Of a stretch of 64,000 nt of DNA, positions 34,792-45,312 are shown in pieces (position 1 is the first letter of the stretch; the number at the start of each line of letters is the position of its first letter). The DNA lies in NCBI GenBank assembly GCA_021464415.1, contig CM038468.1:31918969-31982968 (forward strand), written 5' to 3'. The translations under genes and the position numbers were made by a program. Origin of the DNA: Lonicera japonica. Taxonomy: Eukaryota; Streptophyta; Magnoliopsida; Dipsacales; Caprifoliaceae. The notes below the pieces were generated by a model. The model was not told where the DNA came from. It did no database searches and saw only the letters and a program-made list of their open reading frames with translations.

Positions 34792-35357
34792 CTGCAGTAA
34801 CAAGAATAAGGAGCCATGTGAAGCAAACTTTTTAGGTCAAACTTATTAGTGCATTGAACAAACCATGGCGTACTTTGTTGGTCTTATCAGATAGCCATTT
34901 GCCATTAATATGGAAAGAGGATCAAGTTAATCCCTTAATGCATATTGGTAGATGAGAGCTCGTCCAGGCCTCTAAAGCTCATTATCCTTGAAGCTACAAA
35001 AATTAAACGTGTGCTGGATAACTGGATTGCACCTATATTCTACAGAAAAACTCCATAAATTTCCCTGTTTGTGGTATTTGATTGCCTTCACTACCCAGGG
35101 TACAACTTGTTTTAGAGCAACTTTTTTCTCATTTCCCACAATGCCAAAAACCATCTATCTCCTAAGTTTTGAATGGTTAACATGAAAAGAATTGGATTCC
35201 TTGGATGAATTTAATGGAAACAAGAAAAATACATACGCTAAAACAAGTTGTAACTTGAAAATGATTTCTTGGAAAACTAAAGCTATCAAACACCCATAAA
35301 GATGGACAACGTGGAACTTTGGGCTTTCCTAAGGAAAATAAGTGTAATGGGAAATAC

Positions 35358-35421
35358 TCTTAGAGCTTCCTAAAGGAGTATAGAATGCTTTGGTAGTGTT
35401 TGCAGGCATAGAGTTAACTGC
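35358..35421 (-). pseudogene. GB KAFYTYF-type exon, acceptor altered
   Basis: The frame AVNSMPANTTKAFYTPLGSS is open and the donor GTATTT is good, but the acceptor TACAG of GA has become TACTG (T to A on the plus strand at 35423). A further AG four bases in would break the frame. Confidence 0.45.
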
Positions 35422-36243
35422 CAGTAAAGGTCAATAATAATTGATGAGTTAACGATATAAAAAAAAATAAAGCAAAACAAAAAACAAAAAAAATTATTCA
35501 ATTCATGAGTACCACTACATGCAAACTTCCAGCCTGCAAGGGGAAAGAGAGAGGGTAGTCCCATTTTAGTGAGACATTTGTCCTGGTTTACAACTTTTCA
35601 CAAATATAAAGGCAAGATTAATTTACTTAAAGGTGCGAGGAATAAGAGGCAAAGCAAGATAACTTGTTACTAACTCTTAAATGCTAATCTTCTGAAGCAA
35701 ATTAAGATAACTAGTGTAGCAATTACTCTTGATATAAATTAATAAAGCGAAGAATAGATTTGAGTTCGATTTTTCATTCTTACAAGAGATGCTCTCAAAA
35801 AAATGACTGAATCTCAATTGCATATACAATTGCATGTCTATGATTGCGCAAGAACACCAAACGGAGTGTAATACCAAGAAGTGTTGAATTAGAGTCTGAA
35901 CTAAAGCCAATAAAAAAGGCCTAAAACCCAAATTCTGTGTATGAACGCTATTTTGTCTAGAAGCAATTAAGAACCCTAAATTATCAACACATTTTCCCTA
36001 AAAAGAACCCTAACTGTGAATTTACAAGCAAGAAAGCATAATGCAACTAAATTATCAACTAATATATTCATTCATCAATGACTACAAATATTTCACGTTA
36101 AATCAAGTCAATCGGAAAAAAAAACAGAGAAATTACTTCTTCCCCATTGCCCAGAAATTGAAACCCATCCATCGCAATATATATATACAGAGAGAGAATT
36201 GTTCATAAATTCCAAGTAGAAATAGAAGTGAATTACTACTTAC

Positions 36244-36300
36244 TTCCATTATTACTCTTGTTGAAGAAGAAGAGCTTCGATTCAAACAGTAGCCACCGCC
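36244..36300 (-). pseudogene. GB first exon, start codon lost
   Basis: The Ser-rich stretch NRSSSSSTRVIME and a strong donor (GAA/GTAAGT) align with GA 15305-15364. The ATGAGTATG of GA is replaced by GTGGCTACTGTTTG here. An upstream in-frame ATG at 36354 could add an unrelated N-terminus, so the start is uncertain. Confidence 0.45.
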
Positions 36301-36411
36301 AATTCCAAAAAAGACGAAGCGAGAGAGAGAGGGAGGGAGAATAATTTCAAACATGAATTTTGGGCGGGGCTAAATAAATGCACATCTTGCTCGGATATAT
36401 TCATTCACTTA

Positions 36412-36751
36412 CGCTGCATTTGAGGCTTAGGATAAAAGGGCGGATATCCCATGTTTGGTGTTATTTGAGATTGAATATACGGGCAGATTATTTATCCCAC
36501 TTATCTTTCTTATCTCTCCGAATGAGGGATTAATAAATCCCACCTAAGAGGTGAGATTGTTTCCCGTTTATTTAATCTCAACGAACACCAAACATATGAT
36601 AGAATATCCGTCCTTTTATCCCACTTAAACTTCTTATCCCTCCGAGTGTGGGATTAACAAATCCCACCTAAGAAGTGGGATTATTTTATTCCATCCGAAT
36701 GAAATTAAATAATTATATGCGACTCTTTAGTCCAGCCCGTCAAACACACCC
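36412..36751. mobile_element. Tourist-like (PIF/Harbinger) MITE
   Basis: A 340-bp element flanked by the 3-bp TSD TTA (36409-36411 and 36752-36754). Its ends are CGCTGCATTTGAGGCT and, inverted, GGGTGTGTTTGACGGGCT. The interior carries repeated AAATCCCACCTAAGA and CTTTTATCCCACTTA blocks in a fold-back arrangement. Absent from copy A. Confidence 0.7.
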
Positions 36752-36752
36752 T

Positions 36753-36954
36753 TAGGCCTATCAAAATTTGGACACTACACCATAACATGAAACAATCCAA
36801 TACGAAATTATCAATTAATGGATAGACCTTTTATCGAATTCGAGTTGTTATCAGGTGGAACCGATAAGACACGACAAATTAACAAATGGGTTGGCACTGA
36901 CCCGTTAATATTTTGGGTCGTTCCGTGTCGGGTCCACCCAATAACCCGTTAATA

Positions 36955-36988
<34 letters not shown>

Positions 36989-37275
36989 GTAGTATATTAA
37001 CATTGTAAGTAACTTAAAGTTTGAAGGGTATTGTAGACAATTTAGCGGATCTTAACGGGTGAAAGGGTCAGCAGGTTCGAGTCACCCGAATTCACCCGAT
37101 TGCTTAATGGTTGAAACGGGTCATGTCGGGTGACCTGTTAATTTAACGAATCATTTTTGTATTTTAAAATTCCACCCGTTAAGCTAGCTGGTCATGTTCG
37201 GTTTTAATGGTGTGCCACCCAAACTTGAAATCACCCAACACAAAACCGAACTGACACGACCCTTTGCCAGGTCTA
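36753..37275. mobile_element. hAT-type MITE with GGGT/ACCC-rich ends
   Basis: The ends are inverted: TAGGCCTATCAAAATTTG and TAGACCTGGCAAAGGG. Inside are ACCCGTTAA/TTAACGGGT words in both orientations and a (TA)n tract at about 36956-36987. With the Tourist MITE removed the left flank reads CATTCACT and the right flank CTTCACTC, a near-perfect roughly 8-bp TSD. Absent from copy A. Confidence 0.7.
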
Positions 37276-38509
37276 CTTCACTCATATGCAGCAAGTCGAA
37301 TGAGTGAATGAATGGGCACATAATTAATGAATACGCGTTGAGTTAGTATATTATTTTTTGCTACTACACATGTATCGTTATAATAGTAAAAAGGAAATAA
37401 ACAATTTTTTTTAAAAAAATTGACGAGTAAAATTGATAAGTTTTACCGTGTTAGTGGTTTAAGTTTGAGAGTTGTTAATTTTCATAAAGTGTCTAAATTA
37501 ATTTTTGTACATTTCGATTAATCTCTGCTTACATAGAGTATCAACAACTAACTACAAGGAATTTTGTACCACATTGCTACAAATTAAATTATATCTTATT
37601 TGCTCAATATTGCTTTAAAATATTTTTAATATATATTTATGATCAAGAATTGTTATATTGTGCATAATATTGCACACTCCTAAAATGTACACTAGGAGTT
37701 AGTAATATTATATTATTAACCAACCAAACACGGTCTTAATAAGGGATAGTAATCAACTACCGTGCATAGTCAATAAGGGTTTAAATTTTGTTGCATGCAT
37801 TTCTTCTATTAAAAAGGAAAATACATTAATTAAAATAGTATTAAGAAATGTGACACAATTTCACATGCCGATTAAAATGCTATTAGTTTTTCATAAAACA
37901 TATTGGATTTTATTTTCTTTTCATTTCTACAATTACACTTGCGTTAATCATCTTGAAAACTCTCGTTGTATTTGCAACAAAAAAAAATGGATTGATATGA
38001 TAAAAAAAATAAGGTGCAAATTCATAGGTGATTAAAGATGTAAAGTTGAGTATAAATTTGTTTTTGCACTATATAAAAATCTACCTTCAACTCCAGTGAG
38101 GTCGTCGGAGCTCTGGCAGTGGTCACCGAAGCTTCAGCAGTGGTTACCAGAGCTCTGGTAGGATGTGATGGCAGAAGTAGTTAGCGATGTTTAGCAACTA
38201 CTAATAATAATAAAGAAATAAAATATTGTAGTACCAATTACCCTTTAAAAAAAAGGTATATCGTTTAAATGAAGAAAGATTGAAAATTGTTGTTATGGGG
38301 AAAATCAATTGTGAAGGAAATCCTTTATCAAGTATTGAAAAGGAAGGCGCCTTTAGATTGAACATAATTATGGAAGAGGTACTTAAAACTTATTTTTTAT
38401 TATTATTTTTATTCTTTTATATATTTTAGTTGAAGAAAGAAAATAATCGTCGGTTTTTGACTCACGATGACAAAAGGGTAGAAATAATTGGATTAAAATT
38501 TTGAATTTA
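37276..38509. other. GB upstream intergenic region
   Basis: Collinear with GA 15510-16510. A copy-B-only segment of about 185 bp at 37712-37895 begins TTAACCAACCAAACACGG, resembling one end of a MITE; the other end is unclear. No gene seen. Confidence 0.45.
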
Positions 38510-39282
38510 GTAAGGTATATTCAATTCAGATTTTAAAATATTTTTATGAACTTTTTAAAATCCGTGAATTCTTCTAAATTCATGAATTATTTTAAATATA
38601 TATAGAGTCTAACATATTTTAATAAATCCATACATAGTCTAACATATTTTAAGGAATGGACTCTTTAATATTTCGATTGATTTTAATAATTTCATTGATC
38701 CTTTTAATAACAATAAAAACATCAAGGATAAATAATAAAAGAATTTTGATTACGACTTTAAAGTAATAAGTAAATTATAAATCCGCGGCAAATGGTTCGA
38801 ATCGAGTCTAAAAACCCGGCGTGCTGGGTTTTCTTTGCCCTTTTTATTTGATTTTCATCTTCTATCTATAAAAATTCATAAAAGGGGCGACTTCTTTATA
38901 GTTTCGGAAGAAGATGATTAATTGGATAATTAAAACTTTAAAAATAGTAGTATAGAAAGAAAAAGAGGCTTGAGTGAATGAAGTGGAGGGGTTTAAATAT
39001 ATTATAGAGACGGAGAAGAAATAATACATATGTTTTGGGAGAAGACGCTTTAGATAGAAAAAATCTATCAATTTATAAAATCATTCAAAGTTTATTGTGT
39101 TTTTAATACCATAAGATTTTAAAAGACTATTTTTAATCGTAATTGAATACCACAATATTTTAAAAAACTTTTTAAAATCCTAATTGAATACCATAAGATT
39201 TTAAAAGATCTCTTAAAATCACAATTGAATACCTATGGACTTTTAAAATCCAAAGAAAATCTATAGAATCTAAATTGAATAC
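38510..39282. mobile_element. Copy-B-specific TIR element with ATTGAATAC subterminal repeats
   Basis: About 770 bp interrupts sequence that is continuous in copy A (near 16515). The ends are inverted (GGTATATTCAATTCAGATTT and AGTATTCAATTTAGATT). Four ATTGAATAC copies lie at spacings of about 45 bp at the right end, each followed by TTTTAAAA-rich DNA. AGT occurs at both borders (3 bp). Non-autonomous DNA element; superfamily unclear. Confidence 0.6.
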
Positions 39283-40289
39283 TAGTCATTCTACCAGCGA
39301 TTGTGAGAATTGTACCATTTTTCAAAAAGAACAAATCAAAATCCTAAATTACCAATGATATATTTCAAATCCAGTGCTTAATATCCTATAAAAAATAATA
39401 CATCATATATATATATATATATCTAGAATTACAAGCACGTGCAAAATACACGTACTGCGACTCACGTATAATTAAGTATATTAAAACAAAAGAAATAAAA
39501 AAAACCAAAAGGTTATAAAATGGCTCTATGGCTAAAAACAATTTAAATATGCTATGTTACCCGGGTTTGATCTTTGTATATTTTAATGAACCTTGGATTC
39601 TCTCGTAAAAAACTAAAAAAGTTGGATTAGTTCTTTATTTTGGAAATTAGTTTGAGTCATTTCGATAACGAAGTTGAAAATTTAATACAATTACTTTTAT
39701 TAAAAATATAGAAGATGAGATCAATAATCATCCATTTAGCGTTCTTTGTCGCACTAGCTAGCTAGTAGTATTGGATCATCCTTTTTGAATAGCAAGAAAT
39801 TATTACAGAAAAAAAGAAAGTACAAAACCTAACTTCCCCAAGAGTTAGGTACTATATAATTTCTTAATGAAGTAGTAGTAAATTCACAATAAAACAAACA
39901 AAAAGGAATAAAATTTCTTTATAGGACTATCTTCAGCCTACCGCATTTGTTTATCTATAATAATGATTAAGAATCGATCAAAAGGTATTGCAAACGTACG
40001 GTTATGACACCAAAACTTGCAATTCCAATATCGCGCCTACCGCATTTGTTTATCTATACTAATTAAGAATCAAAAGGTACTGTAAACGGTTATGACACCA
40101 AAACTTGCAATTCCAATATCGCTTTCACATAAACCACTCCATTCATCTACCCTCCTTAAAATAAGCCACAACTTAAGGTACACACCTTGACCCTGACCCT
40201 AGATTAAGATAGAACACCCATAAACACCCTAACTTAAACTTCCAGTTAACCTAAAAAAAAAAGAATCTTGCCTAAATTGAGATTCTAAG

Positions 40290-40336
<47 letters not shown>

Positions 40337-42160
40337 TCTACCAAGGAAGAGGTGAAATACTACACAAAGTCACTATTCCTTTAATTTTTACCTTTCTCTA
40401 TTCATAATGTCATGTGGAATCTCTAGTTGTACCTAGTTGATTCAATTTAATTATGAAGCGCGCATTTTTTCTAAGTAGTAGTTTGAGTATAGATAATTTT
40501 ATGCATTTAACTACTTCATGATTAATACATTATACATAAGGCTCAATATTATCCTAAGCATTTTTCCTCTTTTCCTCTTTTTTATTTATACAATATATAT
40601 AGTTTTATTTTTCTCTCATGTAAATAAATTCAGCAATCTAGATTATTGTTGGGTTGTTGACCTCTTTTGCGGAGAGTCCAATAGTATAACCCGTGTGAAC
40701 CTTTCGTGTTCTCTTAGGCTAATGTGGAGAAGGTTACATTAAAGGGGATGATAAAACCCTTTTTAACCTAATTTTGAAGAGAGACAGTTGATGTGTGCTT
40801 CCAAAGAAAAGTGAAAAGAAAAATTTAGAATTTTTCAAGCTTGTTCAATTCTGTTACAGCTTGTTCTTAACACATGGTTCTAAAATCATCTGACCAGTGG
40901 AGATCGGATTTGAAGCTCTGTAGAGCTATTTTTCGGGTCCACGGACAATAACTTTGTTTTAGTGAAACCTTTCATTTTTTAGGTTGGCAATCATTTTGTT
41001 GCCAAGAAAGGTTGTTTTTCTTGAGATTGTATGCTTATAACCTTAACTAGAAAGAACATTGGTGTACTCATTATTCGGAGATATAGGAGATTTGTTTAAA
41101 CTATGAACCCATGATTTTTAATTCCTTAACTCGGTAGGTGTTCCATGTATAAGTTGGTGTGTCGCTTATGTGTGAGCTAAGTATGTCTCTTGTGTGCGCT
41201 AGTGTTACTTGATAGAGTAAATTACTCATTTTGCCCTCAATTATCCTAATAGTTTCATTTGTCTAATCCATTTTAATTTTCTTTTCTTAAACAACTTGAC
41301 TCAAACCTATACATTTACAACTTCCGGGGGTGCGTATGGATTGGTTTGGTTTAATTCTAAAAGGATGTCAAATTGACAATTTGAACGAGGTGAGTCTAGA
41401 GCGAGTATAATATCTTTTGTACTAGATTGGGTTTAAATCTTCAGAAAATGAACATGTTTCGCCCGACAAATCCTGGATATAATATATTTTCCCTTAAATA
41501 TTCTTATAATTCCATCAAACAAATTATAATTTGACAAGGCCGATCAATGTGTAGCAGGGCAAGTTCGAGTCCTCATAAACCAAGTAAACTGGGCCGTTTA
41601 GATTTTTAATACAAAACCTATTAAGGGTCTATTCTAGTTCGACAAAATTTGTTCAAAACTTGATCCGTTGCCATCCCTAATTTCATGACTAAGAACGTGA
41701 ATCGTTTTTGTAATTTTAAATGTAGAACCAACGTACCTCATCCCTAAGTCAACTTTGTTTCTCTTCCCATCATAGAATATACTTTCACATCAAAACTTCT
41801 TGTTTTTCTACCTATAACGCAAGAACATATAATTTTCTAGTACTATAAGTACTAATATTCTTAATCAATATTAGTATATTAGGTCTTAACCTATACCGTA
41901 ATCATTAGATATCAACTATTTAAAAAGTATCTTAAATCTTGGTCACAAAATTCTTTATTCTTTACACATATTTAAGATTCAAAAGTCTTATATATATAGA
42001 TTGTAAACTATATTTATAAAATAAAAGATATAATATTTAAAATATATATTGGAAAGACAATAGAAGATCAATGAAAACATCTCTAACTCTTGAAACACGA
42101 TTTTTCTTTTATTTTCTTCTTTGTGCTCTTAAAACACGATTTTTTTTTAGAAAGATTGAT
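39283..42160. other. Right part of copy B, intergenic
   Basis: Collinear with 16540-21600. It holds a 44-base T homopolymer (40292-40335) where copy A has an ordinary T-rich stretch, and a local duplication of a CTACCGCATTTGTTTATCTA segment (39939-40060). No gene seen. Confidence 0.45.
40292..40335. repeat. T homopolymer, 44 bases
   Basis: An uninterrupted T run, or A run on the other strand. Copy A has a mixed T-rich sequence of normal length here (about 18420-18455). It could be slippage, the tail of a lost retroelement on the minus strand, or an assembly artefact. Confidence 0.8.
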
Positions 42161-42163
42161 ACC

Positions 42164-44450
42164 AAAGTTAGAAGAGGGAATGCTTTGCTTAACTTGATAT
42201 GGCCAAGGCTTATGATAGAATGTCGTGGTTATTTATTTTGAAAGTATTAAAACAATTTGGTTTCTCATAAGTGCTTATGATATGGTGTGACAAATTCTTA
42301 GTAACAATTGGTATTAGTTGTTCATTTAGAGGAGTAAAGCAAGGTGATCCGTTGTCGCCTTGTCTTTTCATTATTGGTGCTGAGGTCCTTAGTAGGGGCC
42401 TTATTGGTTTGGTGCAGTCTAAGAAAGTTTTCCCATTCTCTACTCCGCTCAATTGTCCTCTTATATCACACTTAAACTTTGCGGATGACATGCTTATATT
42501 CACTTATGGAGCGAAGCACAATTTAAAAAATTTGATGGAGTTTCTTGCTAAGTATGAGAAAGAGTCGGGCCAGTTAATTAGCAAAGGTAAAAGTTATTTG
42601 GTGTTGGGAGAAAATGCTTCTGAGGCTAGAGTTAATGTTATAGCTCAGTGCACTGGTTTTATTAGAATTTTTTTCCCTATTTAGTATCTCGGCATTGTGT
42701 TATTCTCGGGCAGAAAACGTATTGTTTATTTTAGTGATATTTTGAGGAAGTTTGAGCAAAAACTAGCAGATTGGAAAAGTAAACTTTCAAGTACTAAAGG
42801 CCACCTTGTGTTGATTAATCATGTTTTACTTAGCCTGTCAATGTATCTTATTGCAGCCATGGATCCTCCTAAAGTCGTCATTCACAAAATGGAGTTTATT
42901 TATACTAATTTTTTGTGGGGTGCTTCAAAATTTGGCTCTAAACATTATTGGGTTTCTTGGCGAAATTGTTGTAAACCTCATGAGGAAGAAGGGTTGGGAC
43001 TTAGGTAGATTTCTGATACGGTTACGGCTTTTTCTATGAGATTATCATAGAATTTGAGATCGTCTGATTTTCTATGGAGTTCTTTTATCAGGCAAAAGTA
43101 TTGCTCTAAACAACATATGCTTGATTGTACGTATAAAGGGGGTTCTTCTAGCATTTGGCAGAGAATGGTGAGAGCTAGAGATATTACCCAATCTTGTCTT
43201 CAATGGGTAGTAGGGGAAGGTAATATAGATTTTTGGAAGGAGAAATGGTGGGGAAACGAGCGTCTTGTTGACTTAGTTGGTGTAACTGATTCTTTATCGA
43301 TGTTTGATGCTTTTCGTTCTAACTCTTGGGTAGAGATGTGTCAATATAGTATTTCGGCTGATAATTTCAATCTGATTTTATGTATGTGGATTAATTTGTG
43401 TGCTGAGAAGGATAAGTGTGTGTGGACTCGCGTGTACTAGTTTAGGAAATTTCACTATTAAGTGGGCGTTTTTTCTTTGGTGTGCTTTTCAATATAAAAT
43501 TCCGGTGGATGAATGTATTATTACTCTTGGAATTAATTTAGCTTTAAAATGCAATTGTTGCGAAGCCGGTCATAGTGAGACTGTGAATCATTTGTTGGTG
43601 GGTAGTCGGAAAGCGAAGCAAGTGTGGGCTTATTATGAGGATATCTTGCAAATTCACACACTGAACCAAAAGGTTACTTGTTGGTGGATTCAGAAGCAAA
43701 GATCTATGTGCTTTAAAGCAATTTTATTACTTATTCCTTCAGTTGTGGTGTGGGAATTGTGGCTGGCTCGGAATAAAAATCGATTAGATAACGCCAATGT
43801 CTCTTCCAAGTTTATAATTGAGCGAATTAATGCTAATCTTCGTGCTATCTTGCTGGATAATCAGGTGATAACTAATAGAGTGCGGGCTGATGGTATTATT
43901 TTACAGAAACTCCGTATTGTTACTCTCCCGAGTGTGGTGTACGGTTGGATTTATGTTAAATGGCTTGTTCCAGCTCATAACCAGTTTAAGCTTAATACTG
44001 ATGGACGTTATAAAGGGAATCCTGGGGCTGGTGGTGGTGGTTGCATCATTCATAATAGCAAAGGTCATGTAATATGTGCTCAAGTAGATTTTTGTGGTTC
44101 GACTACTAATAATGTGGCTAAAGCTAATGGTTTGGTTCAGGGTCTTTTTTTGTGTAAAAACAAGGGTATTTCTGCTATTGACATATAATTGGACTCTCGG
44201 CTTATTGTTGATATTATCAAGCAGGCTAAGGATCCGCCTTGGAACGTGGTGTATCAGAGTAGACAGGTGAAAGGTTTGTTACAAGAAATGGATTTTTCTA
44301 TTCGTCATATATATAGAGAGGCCAATCAAGCTACTGATTATTTAGCGAACTTGGGTGTGAAGAAGAGAAGGATGATTTTTTTTTATGGCTGATAATTTAC
44401 CTAGAAAATTGTTAGGAATTGTGAAAGTAAATAAAGCTGATATAGTTAAT
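42164..44450 (+). mobile_element. LINE (L1-like non-LTR) fragment
   Basis: Truncated at the 5' end within the reverse transcriptase and replacing about 750 bp of the GC sequence seen at 51136-51888. It carries an RT palm and thumb, a zf-RVT-like region and a C-terminal RNase H. There is no poly-A tail or TSD at the right border (44450), so the 3' end is also missing or the border was rearranged. Confidence 0.85.
42193..44392 (+). pseudogene. LINE ORF2: reverse transcriptase, zf-RVT, RNase H (decayed)
   Basis: The frame shows LDMAKAYDRMSW (RT motif A), GVKQGDPLSPCLF, LNFADDMLIF (the FADD catalytic motif, 42478-42489), YLGI near the thumb, and WASxF-type downstream sequence. A Cys/His cluster CNCCEAGHSETVNHLL (43550-43600) follows, then RNase H with NTDG near 43994 and an LDSRL block near 44189. 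Stops and frameshifts occur (for example 42268, 42682, 43006, 43438 and 44186). In RNase H the expected AE is AK, so it was also catalytically damaged. Plant L1 elements with fused RNase H have this order. Confidence 0.85.
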
Positions 44451-44451
44451 G

Positions 44452-44611
44452 TAAGACGTCAGAGGCTTTGGAGTTGAGGTCACATACTTCATATTTGAGG
44501 TCAAGAACTTGGCTTATATCAGGAATCTTGGATTCGGATTTATCGCTTTTATGAATATCTTCTTCACTTTCTGATTTGTCAGCATTTGTTGCTTGCTCCT
44601 CTAGTTGTTGT
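44452..44611 (-). pseudogene. C1 exon remnant, acceptor lost and 3' part missing
   Basis: It reads QQQLEEQATNADKSESEEDI, HKSDKSESKIPDISQVLDLK and YEVCDLNSKASDV, then stops at the LINE junction. The acceptor CTTGCAG of C2 reads CTTACAA here. Clearly a broken copy of 51787-52038. Confidence 0.5.
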
Positions 44612-45312
44612 TGTAAGAATTAGGGGAGCCAAGTCAAAAATTACACATAATAAACCAAACAAATACTCATATAGTTTTCATTCCGTCTCTCTTTAATTAA
44701 TTTACGCGACAGAATAACAAGCAACTTTATTGCTTTTATGCACTACCCATTTGTCATCAACATCTTTATATGTTCTCCCTCGAATTTGGGGTACTTGGAC
44801 TGCATTTGGTGCTTGCTCCTTTAGTTGTTGCTGCAAGAATTAGGGGAGCCAAGTCAAATATTACACATAATAAACCAAACATATACTCATATAGCTTTCA
44901 TTCCTTCTATCTTTAGTTAATTTATGCGACAGAATAACAAGTAACTTTCTTGCTTTTATGCGCTACCCAATTATCATTAACATCTTTATATGTTCTCCCT
45001 TGAGTTTGGGGTAGTTGGACTGTTGTTCTGCTCTTTGGGTGACTGTATTTCTTCCCTCTTTGATAAAAAAGAAAGAAGTTTACAAATGATCATTTGTGTT
45101 TTGTTCAAATTTGTGCAACTCCGAATGCATTCACACTTACATTGTGAGAAGATCAAATTTGGCACATTATAAAGGTGTCGATTACACTTATTTTCCATAA
45201 AATTAAAAAGCCCAAGAAATCATATTTTCTCCATATTTGTTCTTTGATTTAATAAAATTTACATGGCATGTACAACTTGTTTTAGAGCAATTTTTTCTAT
45301 TTTCTCCATCTG
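44452..45312. repeat. GC fragment, first copy (C1)
   Basis: About 860 bp that matches 51892-52733 in the same orientation, including an exon remnant (44452-44611) and a second short repeat of the exon 5' end (44800-44840). The left edge is the LINE, the right edge the LTR. Together with the 170-bp match of 41960-42130 to 50962-51135 it indicates a tandem duplication split later by transposons. Confidence 0.75.

Larger units (their letters stand above)
27560..42130. repeat. Segmental duplication, copy B (GB locus)
   Basis: Direct-orientation partner of 2630-21950. Exons, introns, the Mutator MITE and upstream intergenic DNA align. Similarity stops at the LINE near 42130 and resumes at about 50962 and 51135-51640. 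Copy B lacks modules U1-U2 and the four GA-specific insertions, and has insertions of its own. Confidence 0.85.

Noticed and set aside
36770..36785. CACTACACCATAAC as a CACTA end matching the terminus at 22501
   Set aside because: Only about 11 bases match, it lies inside a hAT MITE and lacks subterminal CCGTGACAA repeats.
38785..38830. tRNA-like GGTTCGAATC with a nearby hairpin (ACCCGGCGTGCTGGGT)
   Set aside because: No cloverleaf can be formed and it sits inside the copy-B-specific TIR element.
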